Positions 9,101-20,133 of a stretch of 49,672 nucleotides of DNA are shown here, piece by piece. A program made the position numbers and the translations under genes. Source of the stretch: Krasilnikovozyma curviuscula (lineage: Eukaryota > Basidiomycota > Tremellomycetes > Cystofilobasidiales > Mrakiaceae); NCBI GenBank assembly GCA_014825775.1, contig MVAQ01000159.1, positions 1 to 49,672 on the forward strand. Reading direction: 5' to 3'. The number at the start of each line of letters is the position of its first letter. Within the stretch, counting starts at the first letter, position 1. A model generated the notes under the pieces. It did no database searches, was not told the DNA's origin, and was given only the letters and a program-made list of their open reading frames with translations.

Positions 9101-11848
9101 ATGGGTTTCTTTCTCAATCTCGCCTGCGCGCTCACTGGTGAGTGCGGTGGCGGCGTCTCGATCATTAGTGAAGGTCTACGCTGTTGATGGCACAGACTGA
9201 CCTCTCACTCTCCTCATGTGGTGAACCAATAGCGGCACTCGGAAGGTAAGGAGTTGCTATTATAACATGGAGGTTTGACATCCACAACTGAACATCACTG
9301 ATTCCTCTTGTGCATGTTGTTTTACTCATTGTTGATTCCCACCGCCTTTTACCGTAAAACTTCGCAGGTTTTTATTCGGATATGACTCTGGAATCATCTC
9401 CTCAGTCATTTCATACCCCCAATTTGTTGAATACTTCGATAACCCATCAGAACCAATCAGGGGAGCGATCGTGTCAGTTTTCGCTGGTGGGGCATTTTTT
9501 GGAGCTGCTGGGGCTGCTTATCTGTCTGACAAGGTGAGTTTCTTTTTCTTTTTCTTTTTTCATTTCTGCGCGGTGAATAAATAGATAACGGCTAATGAAG
9601 GGCCATCGAGCAGTATGGGAGAAAAAGAACTATGTTGGTAGGAGCATTAATCAGCATCTTCGGCTGCGCTCTCCAAACCGGTAGGTGTATCTTTGTCCTA
9701 CGTTGGGAAATATCTCTGATATAATTAAGTCTTCCAGGGGCGAAGAATGTTGGATTCCTTCTGGGAGGAAGAGCTGTCGCAGGATTAGCGCTTGGTGTGT
9801 TGTCAATGGGTAAGTATCAAGCTTGTCGTCATGGGGCTCGATCCGTGCAACTGAATCCTCACCACGTCCTTACTTAGTCTGTCCAATCTATATGGCGGAA
9901 ATTAGTCCTCCTGCTATTCGTGGATTTACCGTTGGATTAGCTCAGGTAATGAAATCTCGAGGAAGTTTATCGATCGTAAATTTGTTCATTGATCTCGCTT
10001 TTTCTTTCCAGCAAATGATCAGCTTTGGGTTCATCAGTGAGTCGGGTTTTGTTTTTCTCTCTCAGTCTCAGAACGTGCTAACCCAGGCGATTTTTAAACC
10101 AGCTGCTAACTGGGTTGGCTATGGCGGTCAGTTCCTTGCTGGCTCCAAGTCCTTCAGACTCAGTTTAGGAATACAGCTCGTTCCAGCAACACTCCTTTTT
10201 GTCTTTGGGTTTTTCTTGCCATTCTCTCCAAGGCGAGCATCGTCTCTTTCAAACTGAAAACGCTCTTTTGCGCTGTGTTAAGTTGAATACATATGCTGTT
10301 TGTTGCAGATGGCTCATCAGAGAAGGAAGAAAAGAAGAAGCTCTCCAAGTCCTTCAAAGACTTCATAGTTCCAAGAAGAATGATACCGGGTTCGCCATGG
10401 CTGAATTCGACGATATGGTTCGAACAATCGAGTGGGAGAAGCAACACGAGGACAGGAGCCCACTAGCTGTGTGGAAAACCGCGCCGATGAGAAGACGTCT
10501 GTTGGTCTCATGTGGTGTTCAATCTTTTGGGCAATTCACAGGCGAATTTTTAGGTTTCTAAAGCGGTCTGTCTATCTGCTGAACCCGTTTGGTCAATTGC
10601 TTCGCTCAGGTATCAATGTGATTAACTATTTTGGTCCACAGATTTACAACTCGTTGGGTATTACTGGAAACAAAGCTTTGCTGGTACAAGGTGAGCCCAC
10701 CAACTGCACCGGATTGTTGTACTTTTCTAGCCAATATCACTTCTCTACCTCCCTACGGCGCCTCTCTTCTGTCCCGCTGCTGATTTAAACATCAACTCCT
10801 CTCAACCTTACCCAGGCATCTATGGAGCTGTTGGACCAATTGCCAACCTCATCTACATCGTATTCTTGATCGATTGGCGTCCTATGGGCAGAGTCAGAAG
10901 TCTGTTGCTTGGCAGTGGAGGCATCGCCGTTCTACTAGCAACAGAATGCGCGTTGAATGCGTCTTATCCATCTACTGCCGCCGAGCCAAACCTTGCCGCC
11001 CAGAGGGCTTGTATTGCCATGTGAGTTAGATCAGTGTGGCATCATTCGACAGCTCGAGAGTTACTGACTTTGGAAGATTACAACAGGTTCTTCCTGGCCA
11101 GCATCGTCTTCTCTCTTTCTTACGGGCCGGTATCTTGGGTAATGGGCTCTGAGGTCTGGCCGATGAATGTATGTCAACGACCTTTCCATATATTGCTTAT
11201 AGTTTCTGTCGCAAACCGCTCTTGTTCTCTTGCAGGTTCGTGCCATTGGTGTTTCTTACTCGGTAGGTCAACCATCCATTCGTTCATCAGATTCTTTGTC
11301 TTGTCTGACGGACTTGGATGACTGCAAGTTTGCTCCAACTGGGCTTTCAACGTCTTGTTTGCTCAAGTCTCTCCTATCGGTCTCGCTGGTGAGTCTATCG
11401 GCACAAATATCTTTGGAAAATAAACTAACTAGATGCTTGCATATGTATGCAGCTTCGACTTGGAAGGTGAGTATTGATCGTGAACACTCATCGCCATCAT
11501 CTTGAGTGGAACAAAGCTAATCTTCCTCGTTTAATTTAGTATTACCTGACATTTGTGGTCCTTAACGTCTTCTCGTTCTTGATCGTCTACTTGTTCTTCC
11601 CTGAAACCGCTGGAAAATCGGTTGCGTCCCTCCCTTCCAGCTGATAGATGGCTGTCCTTGTACTGACTGCAGCTGTCTTGCTTTTCCGCCGCCCATTGTT
11701 ACAATATTAACAGCTGGAGCAAATTGATGAGTTATTTGGCGATGCTCATGTCCAACATGTGGATCTTACCAACAAAGCTGCAATCGAGAAGGTATACGCT
11801 GGACAACACCAGATTCACCATGTCGAAGAAGTCAAAACCAGCACCTGA
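9101..11848 (+). CDS. MFS sugar porter (hexose transporter family)
   Basis: Seventeen exons fit: 9101-9137, 9233-9245, 9368-9533, 9614-9680, 9738-9809, 9878-9945, 10012-10036, 10103-10232, 10309-10541, 10610-10690, 10816-11020, 11087-11168, 11236-11266, 11329-11388, 11453-11466, 11540-11620, 11714-11848; 499 residues. Sugar-porter signatures appear in order: RFLFGYDSGII, DKYGRKRT, GRAVAGLALG with PIYMAEISPPAIRG, FSPRWLIREGR, QFTGINVINYFGPQIY, GSEVWPMNVRAIG and FPETAGKSLEQIDELFG. A 12-helix plasma-membrane sugar/H+ symporter is expected; the substrate cannot be read. Introns 8 and 9 fit best as GC-AG introns, restoring SPRWL and FTGINV. The exon 13 donor (GTCAAC at 11267) is atypical and was chosen for phase. 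A Zn2Cys6 gene follows 185 bp downstream. Confidence 0.92.
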
Positions 11849-12033
11849 GCTTTGAGCTTCAAGTCATTTTTACGGCTTCCTTGTAATTTGTATATAGTTT
11901 GCGATTCGTATGTTTATATATTGCTGATTTCGCAGCACACTCGAAGTGATGGCCGAACCCCTCGAGCGGCAGGCAGCCATTTTCAAATGCTGCCGCCGAC
12001 AGCGACGAAACTTCCCTGACAGAAGCCCAGTCA

Positions 12034-15000
12034 ATGGAGGCAGCAGACTCCTCCAATATCAGCAGCACTAAAAATTTGAAAAGGAAGAGTACACATATCG
12101 CCAAAGCCTGCTCAAACTGCAGGAGAAGGAAGGTACAGAATCTGACGCTGTCCTTCCACATAAATCCCGGCCGATGATAAGCTGAGCAGTTTTTCATTTT
12201 CCTTTTAGATAAAATGTAATGGAGAGCAGCCATGTGCAACTTGCAGCCTGTATAAGCAGGAGGAGGATTGTAACTACAGCGACAGTCACGATGCGAGAAA
12301 GGTTATTATTTCATGAAGCAGGCGGCGTCCAAGCTGTTTCTCTCAGTTGTCCGAGTTGTCAAAGCTGACTTGAGCTCTTTGGACTGCACCTCTTCTATCC
12401 CTTCATGTTCTGTTTCAATCGTGCCAGCCAGCTTCAAAGGCATACGTGGAAGCTCTAGAGAGACGAGTACGGGCGCTCGAGTCGATGCTCGACGCACGGC
12501 GAGAATCCCTTGTGCCGGAACCGTCGTCGTATTCCTCAGCAGTTCAGCCAACATCGTTCTCATCAGCATCCTCATCAATGATTCCCATACCGAATTCTTC
12601 TCATCATCATCATCATCATCACCACAGCAGTCAAGATGTGTCAACCTCTCACCAAGACGAAACTGCTACCGTCACTCGCCTGATCGGAAAGCTCGCCGTT
12701 ACCAATGGTGATGTTCATCACTTTGGAGCAACAAGTGCATTTATGCATGGTGAAGAAGATACCGAAGTGCCTGCGAGCGAGGCGGCAAGACTGGCGTCGA
12801 CTTCTCCCTTGTCAGCAAATTCACCGGCGGGAGGCAGTCACCAGTCGCCATTTGAGTTCGCTTGGATGCTGGAGTGCCTGCCCGATGATGTACAGCTCGA
12901 GGTGTTTCTGGTGGATGAGATCTTGAGGATCTTTTTCTCTTACAGTGAGTCTCTTGAACAGCTTGATCAGGCATCCATTCACTCGTTTCCCTTGATCGGG
13001 TTGATACTGATACCCTTCCGCCGCAGTCAACATCTTTGCTTGGGTTCTCAATGAAGATTTATTTATACAGGATATGCGAGCATGTCTATCACCGTCATCA
13101 ACCATCCGCCGGACATCTCACTACTCTCCCTTGTTACTCAACGCCATCCTCGCCATTGCTTCCAACATGACCGACGACCCGAGGATCAGAGATCACAAGA
13201 CTGACTTGAACAAAGCAGGACCGAAATTTGCAGCCAAAGCAAAGTATTTCTTAGATCAAGATGAATTGGAGTTCCCGAAGATATCTGCCGTGTTAGGTAC
13301 GATGATCTTAGCCGGCTACTGGTGGGGAGAGGGAAGGAATACATTTGCTTGGGCATATGCTGGAATTGGTTTGAGGATGGCTCAAACACTTGGGTTGAAC
13401 TTTGATTGTTCAGATCTTGTTCAAAGGGGTGTGTTGACCCAGACGCTGAAGAATGAGAGAGATGCCGCTTTCTTTTCTGCTCTGACAGGTGATAGATTGG
13501 GCAGTTGGATTGTGGGAAGACCGGTAAATTCTTCCTCGTACAGATCAGGTGCCTTTTGACATCTCCTGACGCCCTTCACTCCGCATGTCGTTGCACTTAG
13601 AGTGTCTTCCGAGAAACAGATTACGAAACAACACCTCCTCCCATCTCCAATCAGGTCGACTGTAGGGCCTGGGTCCCTCACCAGAAGCGGTCGCCTTTGC
13701 TCTCTTTCAATTACCAGCAGGTCCCACCAAGCCTCAACAGTGCTGATTTCTGCTGGACGAGTACTGTCAATTACCATACTGTTTTGCTGATTAGCCTTGG
13801 TGATCGAGTGATAACTTCCATGTAAATGTCTCGTTCTGTGTTGCTTCCTTCAGTCAATTCAACATTCTTCTTCGTTTGCAGTTACTCCCTCAAGTCTCCA
13901 ATCCATCGACAGGGAATATCTAATATCATTTCCGATCTTCATGTCTCTCTTGAAAAGTGGAAGAACAACCTCCCTCAACCTCTCCAAATAGGGAAACTGG
14001 TGTCCAGGGTCCCAAGTCCGCCAATCATCAGCATGCATTGTCTTTTCTACTTCATCCATTTACTGCTCCACCGTCCATTTTACTCGAAGGCTATCGCTGA
14101 GAAGGACCCGGAGAGACATGAAGAAGATGCCATCAAATATTGCAACTACGCCTCAGGGAAAATTCTGTCCTTCTTAAAAGTATGCACATTAGATATTTTT
14201 CTTTACCAGCATCGTAGTGTCTGACAAAACATTTACTTTTGTCAAACCAGCTTTTTGATGAGAAGGGGCCCGGACTTCGATTCGGCCCAACAACGTACTC
14301 TCAGTTCGCTTTCTGTGCTGGCACAATTAATCTTCTCGACGCGGTCCACTGTGACACTGGGCGGGCTCCGAAAAGGAAAAGCAATGCGCTCAAGGCCGTC
14401 GGGGAGATCTTAGGGTACTTGGGGAAACTTGGGAAGACGTGGGCCATAGCAAACAAGAACAAGGAGATCTTGGAGGGTTTGGTTGAGGATTGGTGTCCCA
14501 AAGCGCTGACGGCAGATGGAACTGTGACGAGTCCAACAAAGACAGGATCCTCAGCGAACAGATCTTCGAAGGAGCAATCGGTGAAACCTGTGAAGCTTCC
14601 AGCAAAAGAAGTCGTTCGAAAGCACTTGGATACCGATTACTTCGACAATAACATTAACAAACCTGACGATGATTACAACAACAATGACTCGACCATCTCG
14701 TTCGCATCATCAGCAACCAACGATGAGGATTTGCTTTTCAACAGTAGCAACATCAATGACAGAACCTTTCTTGACACCATGGTTGCCCCCACCCCTACCG
14801 TGGCTTCGTCAAACAATAATATGAACCTGTTGACTCTTGACCCAATGTTGGAATCCTATCTCGCCCATGATCCATCGTCTGTTCCGCCCCAAGCATTCCC
14901 TGGATTCGCTTTTAATAATGTTGGAAACCCCAACCCAACCGGCGACATAAGCATCACAGTAGGAGGTACAGGAAACATTGGAGTCACTGGTGGCGCCGGA

Positions 15001-15108
15001 GGGTATGGTGATTCAAGCTTCCCTCTGGCGGGTAGCCATGACTTCTTTACTTGGCCTTTGTTTTTTGAAGATGTCGATACCACAGGGAACTCATCGCATC
15101 ACTTGTAG
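12034..15108 (+). CDS. Zn2Cys6 fungal transcription factor
   Basis: Seven exons (12034-12132, 12209-12301, 12428-12944, 13027-13523, 13601-13821, 13882-14179, 14251-15108) give 860 residues. The binuclear cluster spans about residues 26-54 with spacing CX2CX6CX5CX2CX8C (ACSNCRRRKIKC, then PCATC and a final Cys). An intron splits the cluster. A leucine-heptad linker (AYVEALERRVRALESML, about 69-85) suggests dimerisation. Eight histidines occupy residues 123-130. The middle (about 190-560) resembles the fungal-specific transcription factor domain, for example GIGLRMAQTLGLN. The C-terminal 200 residues are Asn/Gly/Ser-rich, as in activation regions. Its position just downstream of the sugar transporter suggests, without proof, that it regulates that gene. 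The exon 3 start (PASKAYV) is chosen among nearby acceptors. Confidence 0.92.
12602..12625 (+). repeat. CAT/CAC run coding eight histidines
   Basis: Six CAT and two CAC codons give an uninterrupted His8 in the Ser-rich linker of the Zn2Cys6 regulator. It is a trinucleotide repeat, so its length may vary between strains. Confidence 0.9.
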
Positions 15109-15348
15109 TAGGTGGTGGGACAAGTGGTGAGAGAGATGAAGACGAAAAAGTAAACGTGGCTTGGTGAGAGTAAATGTGGGGATGAGAGAGTTGGCAATCG
15201 TTGTACTGTTGAGCGGCGAAATTGTAGAAACTATAAGCGGGATTTTTTTTAGTTTTTGTATGAGACCAAATGTCTATCCGTGATTGTTTAGGCATTTCGC
15301 CCTGTCAACGAGAAGAGAACGTCATCATCATCAAGGCTAATCCAAATT

Positions 15349-18300
15349 CTATTTACCAGCACGTCTCTTATCACGTTTCTTCTCTCGCTCTGCCATCTTC
15401 TCTTCAGCCCTTTCAACGGTGATCAAGCCCTTCGCAGTACGCATCTTCGCTTCGTCTAGAAACACCAGATATTTTTAGCGCTGGATAACAACAAGCATAA
15501 ATTGAGCAAAGAGAATCAACTCACATTCAGCGTCTTTAGCGTCCTTGACCCTGTTCTTCTCCGCAGCCAAGAACTTAGCATCCTTCCTAAGTTCCCTAAT
15601 AGCACCCTTTCTCTCCTGCTTGTATTGACTCTTGAGCTTACTAGCGGCGTTTCTCTCGGTATCTGGATCGTAGTGCTTGGTGAACGAGTACGCAGCTTCG
15701 AATTTGGGAACGTACGAAGCGATAGGAATAGGTTTGTGAGATTGTAATCGAAGTGGCCTTCGGGATTGGAGTGAGAACTTGATCATCTTCGTGAGAGATG
15801 CCTGGGTTGAGGATTTCAGAGTCTGGTAGATCAAAACAGTGAGCTATAGTTTCTCCATGAAAAACCGTCGAAATAACTCACCTGAACTTCAGTGGACAGT
15901 TTTGATACTTTGAGTACCTTGAGAATGTCTTCCAGCGGACTGAAGATCTCGACGAAAGCGTCCAATCCTACCCACAGCTGGGCATACTTCCCAACAAGTT
16001 TGAGAGCTATCCCAAAAAGGTTGACTTTAGCCTGGTCCGTCAATTTAGATTTGTCCGACAGGAGACTTTCTAGATCAGAGCTCTGAGGAACTAAAGATGA
16101 AGCTGCTTTGGTGTTGATTTTGATGGAGGAAGAAACTGATGGTGTTTCCAAGTCGATAATGGGGAAAGTCCCAGGGAGATCTTTTTGGTTGTCTGGTGAA
16201 GAGTGTGGAGTGAGCAGAAGGATGGCGGTAGAAAGGAAGCTTGTGACTTCTGGAATATATCTCTTTGAGAAAGACTCAAACTAGAAAACAGAAACAATGT
16301 ATGGAAACTAGAGTCAGAAAAAGCTCGCAATCACTTCAGAATCCACTCCAGAACGCTCACCTGAAGTAGCAAAGTGCACAAGAATAACCCAGCACCCAAA
16401 TCACCGACGCTCCTTACTCTCGCCTGACTCAAATACTGTGTCACGAGTAGCACAGCAGGAGCAACAACAGGATGGCTGAAGTCGCTAGTAGACCATGTTG
16501 CTCCAATGATTCTCAACAGACCCAACTCGCTTAGCCCAGGCCAGGTTTTGGAATGGGCGTCGGCCGATCCCTGCGAGAGACCACGAATGAGGTTCTTCTG
16601 CATAAGGATAAGCTTTGAGATGATGTGTTGCGCTGAAAGAAGAGGGTAGGAGGAGGTGAGGGATGTTATGTGTGGGAGGAGGGAGGTGAGGATAGAGAAG
16701 TTTGGGGCTGGAGGCGAGAGGACGGAAAGAACATAGTCGATCAAAACAGTGAGAAAGATCTGAGAAAAGGAACAGTAAGTCAAGGTATAAACGCCAAGAG
16801 AAGTGGTCATTGGCCCTCACCTGCATCCTCTCTCTGTTTCCTTCGCCAACTCGAGGGTTCCAGATGGTCCTGATTCTTTTGACAACAATCTCAATTTGAT
16901 CCGGATCGACCTCATCAATGATCTCCAAGAACTCCTCGTGTGATGCTGGACATGGGAAAGTGAATGGAAGCTCCTTCTTCTTCGGCTTCTTCGACGGTGA
17001 TGATGATTTCTTGGATGATTTCATTGATGTCGATGACTTGGCAGCTGATGAGATAAGGTCTTCCTGCTCTTCTGCTTCAAGACCATCTTCTTCACCCTTG
17101 TCGCTATCAAGATCAAAAACGCTCTCTTCATCCTCATCGTCATCCTCGTCACCTTCTTCATCGTCCTCCTCTTCCTCGTCTTCTTCGTCTTCGTCTTCGT
17201 CGTCACTCATGCCATCCTCAACACCCAAGCCGACTCCCAGCCCGTCATCGTCATCCATACCCTCGAAGTCGTCACCAAGATCATCAGCACCGCGGTCGAC
17301 GATCTTTCTCTTCTTCTTTCCTTTTCTGCCTTCATCTCCATCATCAGAATCAGACTCTTCCCCTCGCATTCGACGCAGACGCTTTTTCTCCGCAGCTAAC
17401 AGGGCGGCGCGATCTTCTTCTGCAATCTCGTCTTCGGTTTTCGTCCTATCGGTGGGCTTCGATCGTGACTCATATGCCAGAGATCGAACGAGAGAGTCAT
17501 AGTCAACCTCCCCTTCTTCAGCCGATGCTGCTGCTATTGGTGTGATTGGAGCTGAAGTGGGGCCGCCCCGTACACCCAGTGGGACCTTGTTGGCCCGAGT
17601 AGCGTCTTCTTCGTCCGGGACACGCTCTTCATCTGGCTGAACAGCAACTTCTGTGCGGAGGAGAGACATTAGGTCATCGTATTCAGAATCAAGACCTTTT
17701 CGAATGTCATCGTCCTGCTCTCGAATGAGTTGTCGTTGGTACTACAAATAAAAGAAGAGAGAATGGTGAGTACAGAATTTAACTAAGGATTCAACTAAAG
17801 AAGGCTAAAATCATTGAGGAAAGCTCACCTTGTGGTCCTTCGACTTGGCAATGACCTCCGCCATAACCTCGTTCTTTGTTTTCTTCCTCTCTTCAGCTTC
17901 TTCGGGCGCATCGTCAAACCCACCAAAGTGATCTCTCTGGACCTGTTTCCTTCCAATTCTTCCATCATCATCAGACTCATCTTCTCCAAACCCAGCCATC
18001 TCGAAATCGTCGTTCGTATCATCGCCCTCGTTGTCGAAGGACAGACTCTGACCGAAGTGCGTCAATTTCATCTCTTCGCCATCGTCGTCGTCGTTGAGGT
18101 TGAATTTGGCTCGTGACTTGGCTCTACCAGAAAGACCCTGTTGTTCACGCTGCTTGACAACCATGAATCTCTCAAGCATCTTTTCGTCTGGCGTCAGGGT
18201 TGGGTTGGATTCACCGAATCGGTGGTCGGAGAAGGTCGTCGTGTGGGCTGATTGACGCTGTTTCAGTTGAGGTAGTAGAGTTTTCTTTCTCTGTAGGTAT

Positions 18301-18751
18301 ACAAGGAGAGAAGGAAGAGTTGAGTCAGCATAGAGGCTCAAGTGTTCAAAAAGATTTCGGGACGCACTTCTTCTAACCCAGCCTGTTTGCTGAGACCTGG
18401 GCGACCCGTCGTTCCTTTGAGGGGTTTACCACCGACAGCATGCTTGGGCTAAGAGTGAGGTGAGGTGGGAAAAAGAAAAGGCTATTTCAGCCAGTTGTTC
18501 GAACGCTCCCTAAAATCTTCAAAACTTGCGAAACAAGGACGTACTGCCGTGACACGCTCTTCAAACTGGTTGAGCCTCTTCCTGATGTGTTCCAGTTTCT
18601 TCTCCTTCTCAAACCGATCCTGATCTCCTAGCGACACTTTTTTACGTTTGTGTCCATTCCCACTCTTTCCGTTGGTCGAGTTGGATCTAGAGAGGCCTAC
18701 AGAGCTGAGGGACGCCTTCAGCTGGGACAGCTGGGACCCTTTCTTGCCCAT
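15349..18751 (-). CDS. NOP14: Nucleolar protein NOP14 (SSU processome)
   Basis: Eight exons on the minus strand (18751-18545, 18448-18368, 18290-17829, 17741-16821, 16759-16361, 16280-15882, 15822-15525, 15455-15349) give 957 residues, close to known NOP14. Family hallmarks: the basic N-terminus MGKKGSQLSQLKASL, a GTTGRPGLSKQAGLEERK segment, HRFGE, an acidic central region, DPDQIEIVVKRIRTIWNPR, and a C-terminal YDPDTERNAASKLK plus ERKGAIRELRKDAKFLA block. NOP14 is needed for 18S rRNA processing and 40S export and works in the nucleolus with UTP14 and the NOC4/EMG1 group. Residues about 429-457 are almost only Asp and Glu. It is divergently arranged with the COA3-like gene and convergent, 240 bp apart, with the Zn2Cys6 gene. 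Confidence 0.95.
17127..17212 (-). repeat. Imperfect GAN/GAR repeat coding Asp/Glu tract of NOP14
   Basis: The coding strand here is nearly all GAT, GAC, GAA and GAG codons. It gives the longest acidic run of NOP14 and a Ser-rich shadow frame on the other strand. Confidence 0.8.
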
Positions 18752-18934
18752 CTTGATAGAGACAAAGTCCAAATTGCTGTCGAGAGGGGGGATGGGTCGT
18801 AGCAGTGAGGAGAAATCCAGTCCGACCCGTCGTGAAATTATTCTGCAACGCCACTGACAGCCTGGACGAATTGAAGCAGCTGAAGGAGCCAAGGGTTTCA
18901 ATTCGAGCAATCAACACAATTTCCCTACCCTACA
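18752..18934. promoter_or_regulatory. Divergent promoter, NOP14 / COA3-like
   Basis: The two start codons are 183 bp apart on opposite strands, so promoter and both leaders must share this interval. No clear TATA box is seen. Shared control of a nucleolar and a mitochondrial gene is possible but not shown by sequence. Confidence 0.7.
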
Positions 18935-19756
18935 ATGTCTGTTCCTGATGGGAAACACCTCGTTCGAGATGATGCTGGTATCCAGTATAACTGGCAGGCC
19001 GCAAAGAGGGTCAGTGGACCATTTCGTCACCTCCGGAATAGCTGAAACTGACTGTTTTGTTTTCTCTATTATCAAGAGTTACTTCAAGGACTACGTAAGA
19101 AGATACTTGCAATGTTGATACTGCTGGTCGCTTATTCGTTTTATCGTGTTGCTTGTCCTCAGGTCATGTCTGAATCCATGAAACGAGCGCGAAGAAGGTA
19201 TTTTGTACGAAACTCAACCCACCTAGTCATCACCACCCTCGCCGTCGTCGGTTTCTTCTACTATAGTTTAGCAGCTGTCGATCAAGAAACTTTCGTACGT
19301 CGTCATGCTTGCTGCGTCAACCTCACGTCTTGATTCCGACGAATTCTCGCTCACCTCACGAAAAAACCGTTTTCTTGCGACCTACAGTATGATCTAACGG
19401 AACTAGTACCATCGATATCAGACCGGTCCTCCATCCCCACGCTTGAAGAAACCAACCTGGCCAAGGAAGCTTCCCGTCAAAAAGTCAACCCACATGAAAA
19501 AGAACGCAAACGCAAGAAGAAGGCACTCATTCGAGCAGAAGCTCTAAGGGCAACAACCGATGCGACCGGTTCTCTACCGAGCAAAGACGTGAGGAATGCT
19601 AGGGATGAGTTTGGTATTGCGGCGAGGGCGTTCAGGTTGGGAGAGACGAAGTTGTGGCCGAGGGACGGCTGGATCATTGGAAGCACCGATCTAGCTAGGG
19701 ATGGACTGGGCAAAGTTTGGGAAAGGAAGAGATGGAATGAAGGGATAATAGTATAA
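18935..19756 (+). CDS. COA3: COA3-like cytochrome c oxidase assembly protein
   Basis: Four exons (18935-19009, 19077-19094, 19163-19294, 19388-19756) give 197 residues. The central part fits the COA3 (Coa3_cc/CCDC56) pattern: ESMKRARRRYFVRN, then one membrane helix (about VITTLAVVGFFYYSLAAV), then VDQETFYDL. COA3 is an inner mitochondrial membrane protein that stabilises newly made Cox1 and links its translation to complex IV assembly. The protein is longer than typical COA3 (often 80-120 residues). The roughly 110-residue extension after the helix is highly charged, with a KERKRKKKALIRAEALR stretch, and has no match I can name. Exon 2 is 18 nt. Family assignment rests on a short motif, so confidence is moderate. 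Confidence 0.65.
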
Positions 19757-20133
19757 GAAGGAAATGGCTTGAAGTGAGTCATTGGGGGTTGCGACGATGG
19801 ATGGGGTGTGGGAACGGAAGCTAGATCATTTTTGGAAACACCTCTCTCATAGATGGATCGAGCATTTGCATCTTGGTTTGCTTGAATGTCCCCGATTGGA
19901 AGGTGGTGAGGGGAGCTGCTTCTACTACTGTTCTTGCCATTTTACGGCAGCAATCCTACCACAAGATAGCATCAGGGATCATGATGTTCTTTACACCCCA
20001 TTCAGTTCTATTCTGCAGAAAGTTTCTCCTCCTTCAACTCAAAAGCAGGCACTTTCTCTTGATTGCCCTCTTTCTCTGCATCGCACGCCACCTCTAATGA
20101 CTCGAGTCAAAACGTTCCCCACCAGCTATCAAG
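19757..20133. other. Intergenic interval, COA3-like to MFS transporter
   Basis: This 377-bp spacer holds the 3' UTR of the COA3-like gene and the presumed promoter of the MFS gene. Overlapping open frames have no family features, and I see no RNA gene or repeat. Confidence 0.5.

Noticed and set aside
16918..17502. 194-residue Ser-rich open frame on the plus strand
   Set aside because: It is the antisense shadow of the Asp/Glu codons of NOP14.
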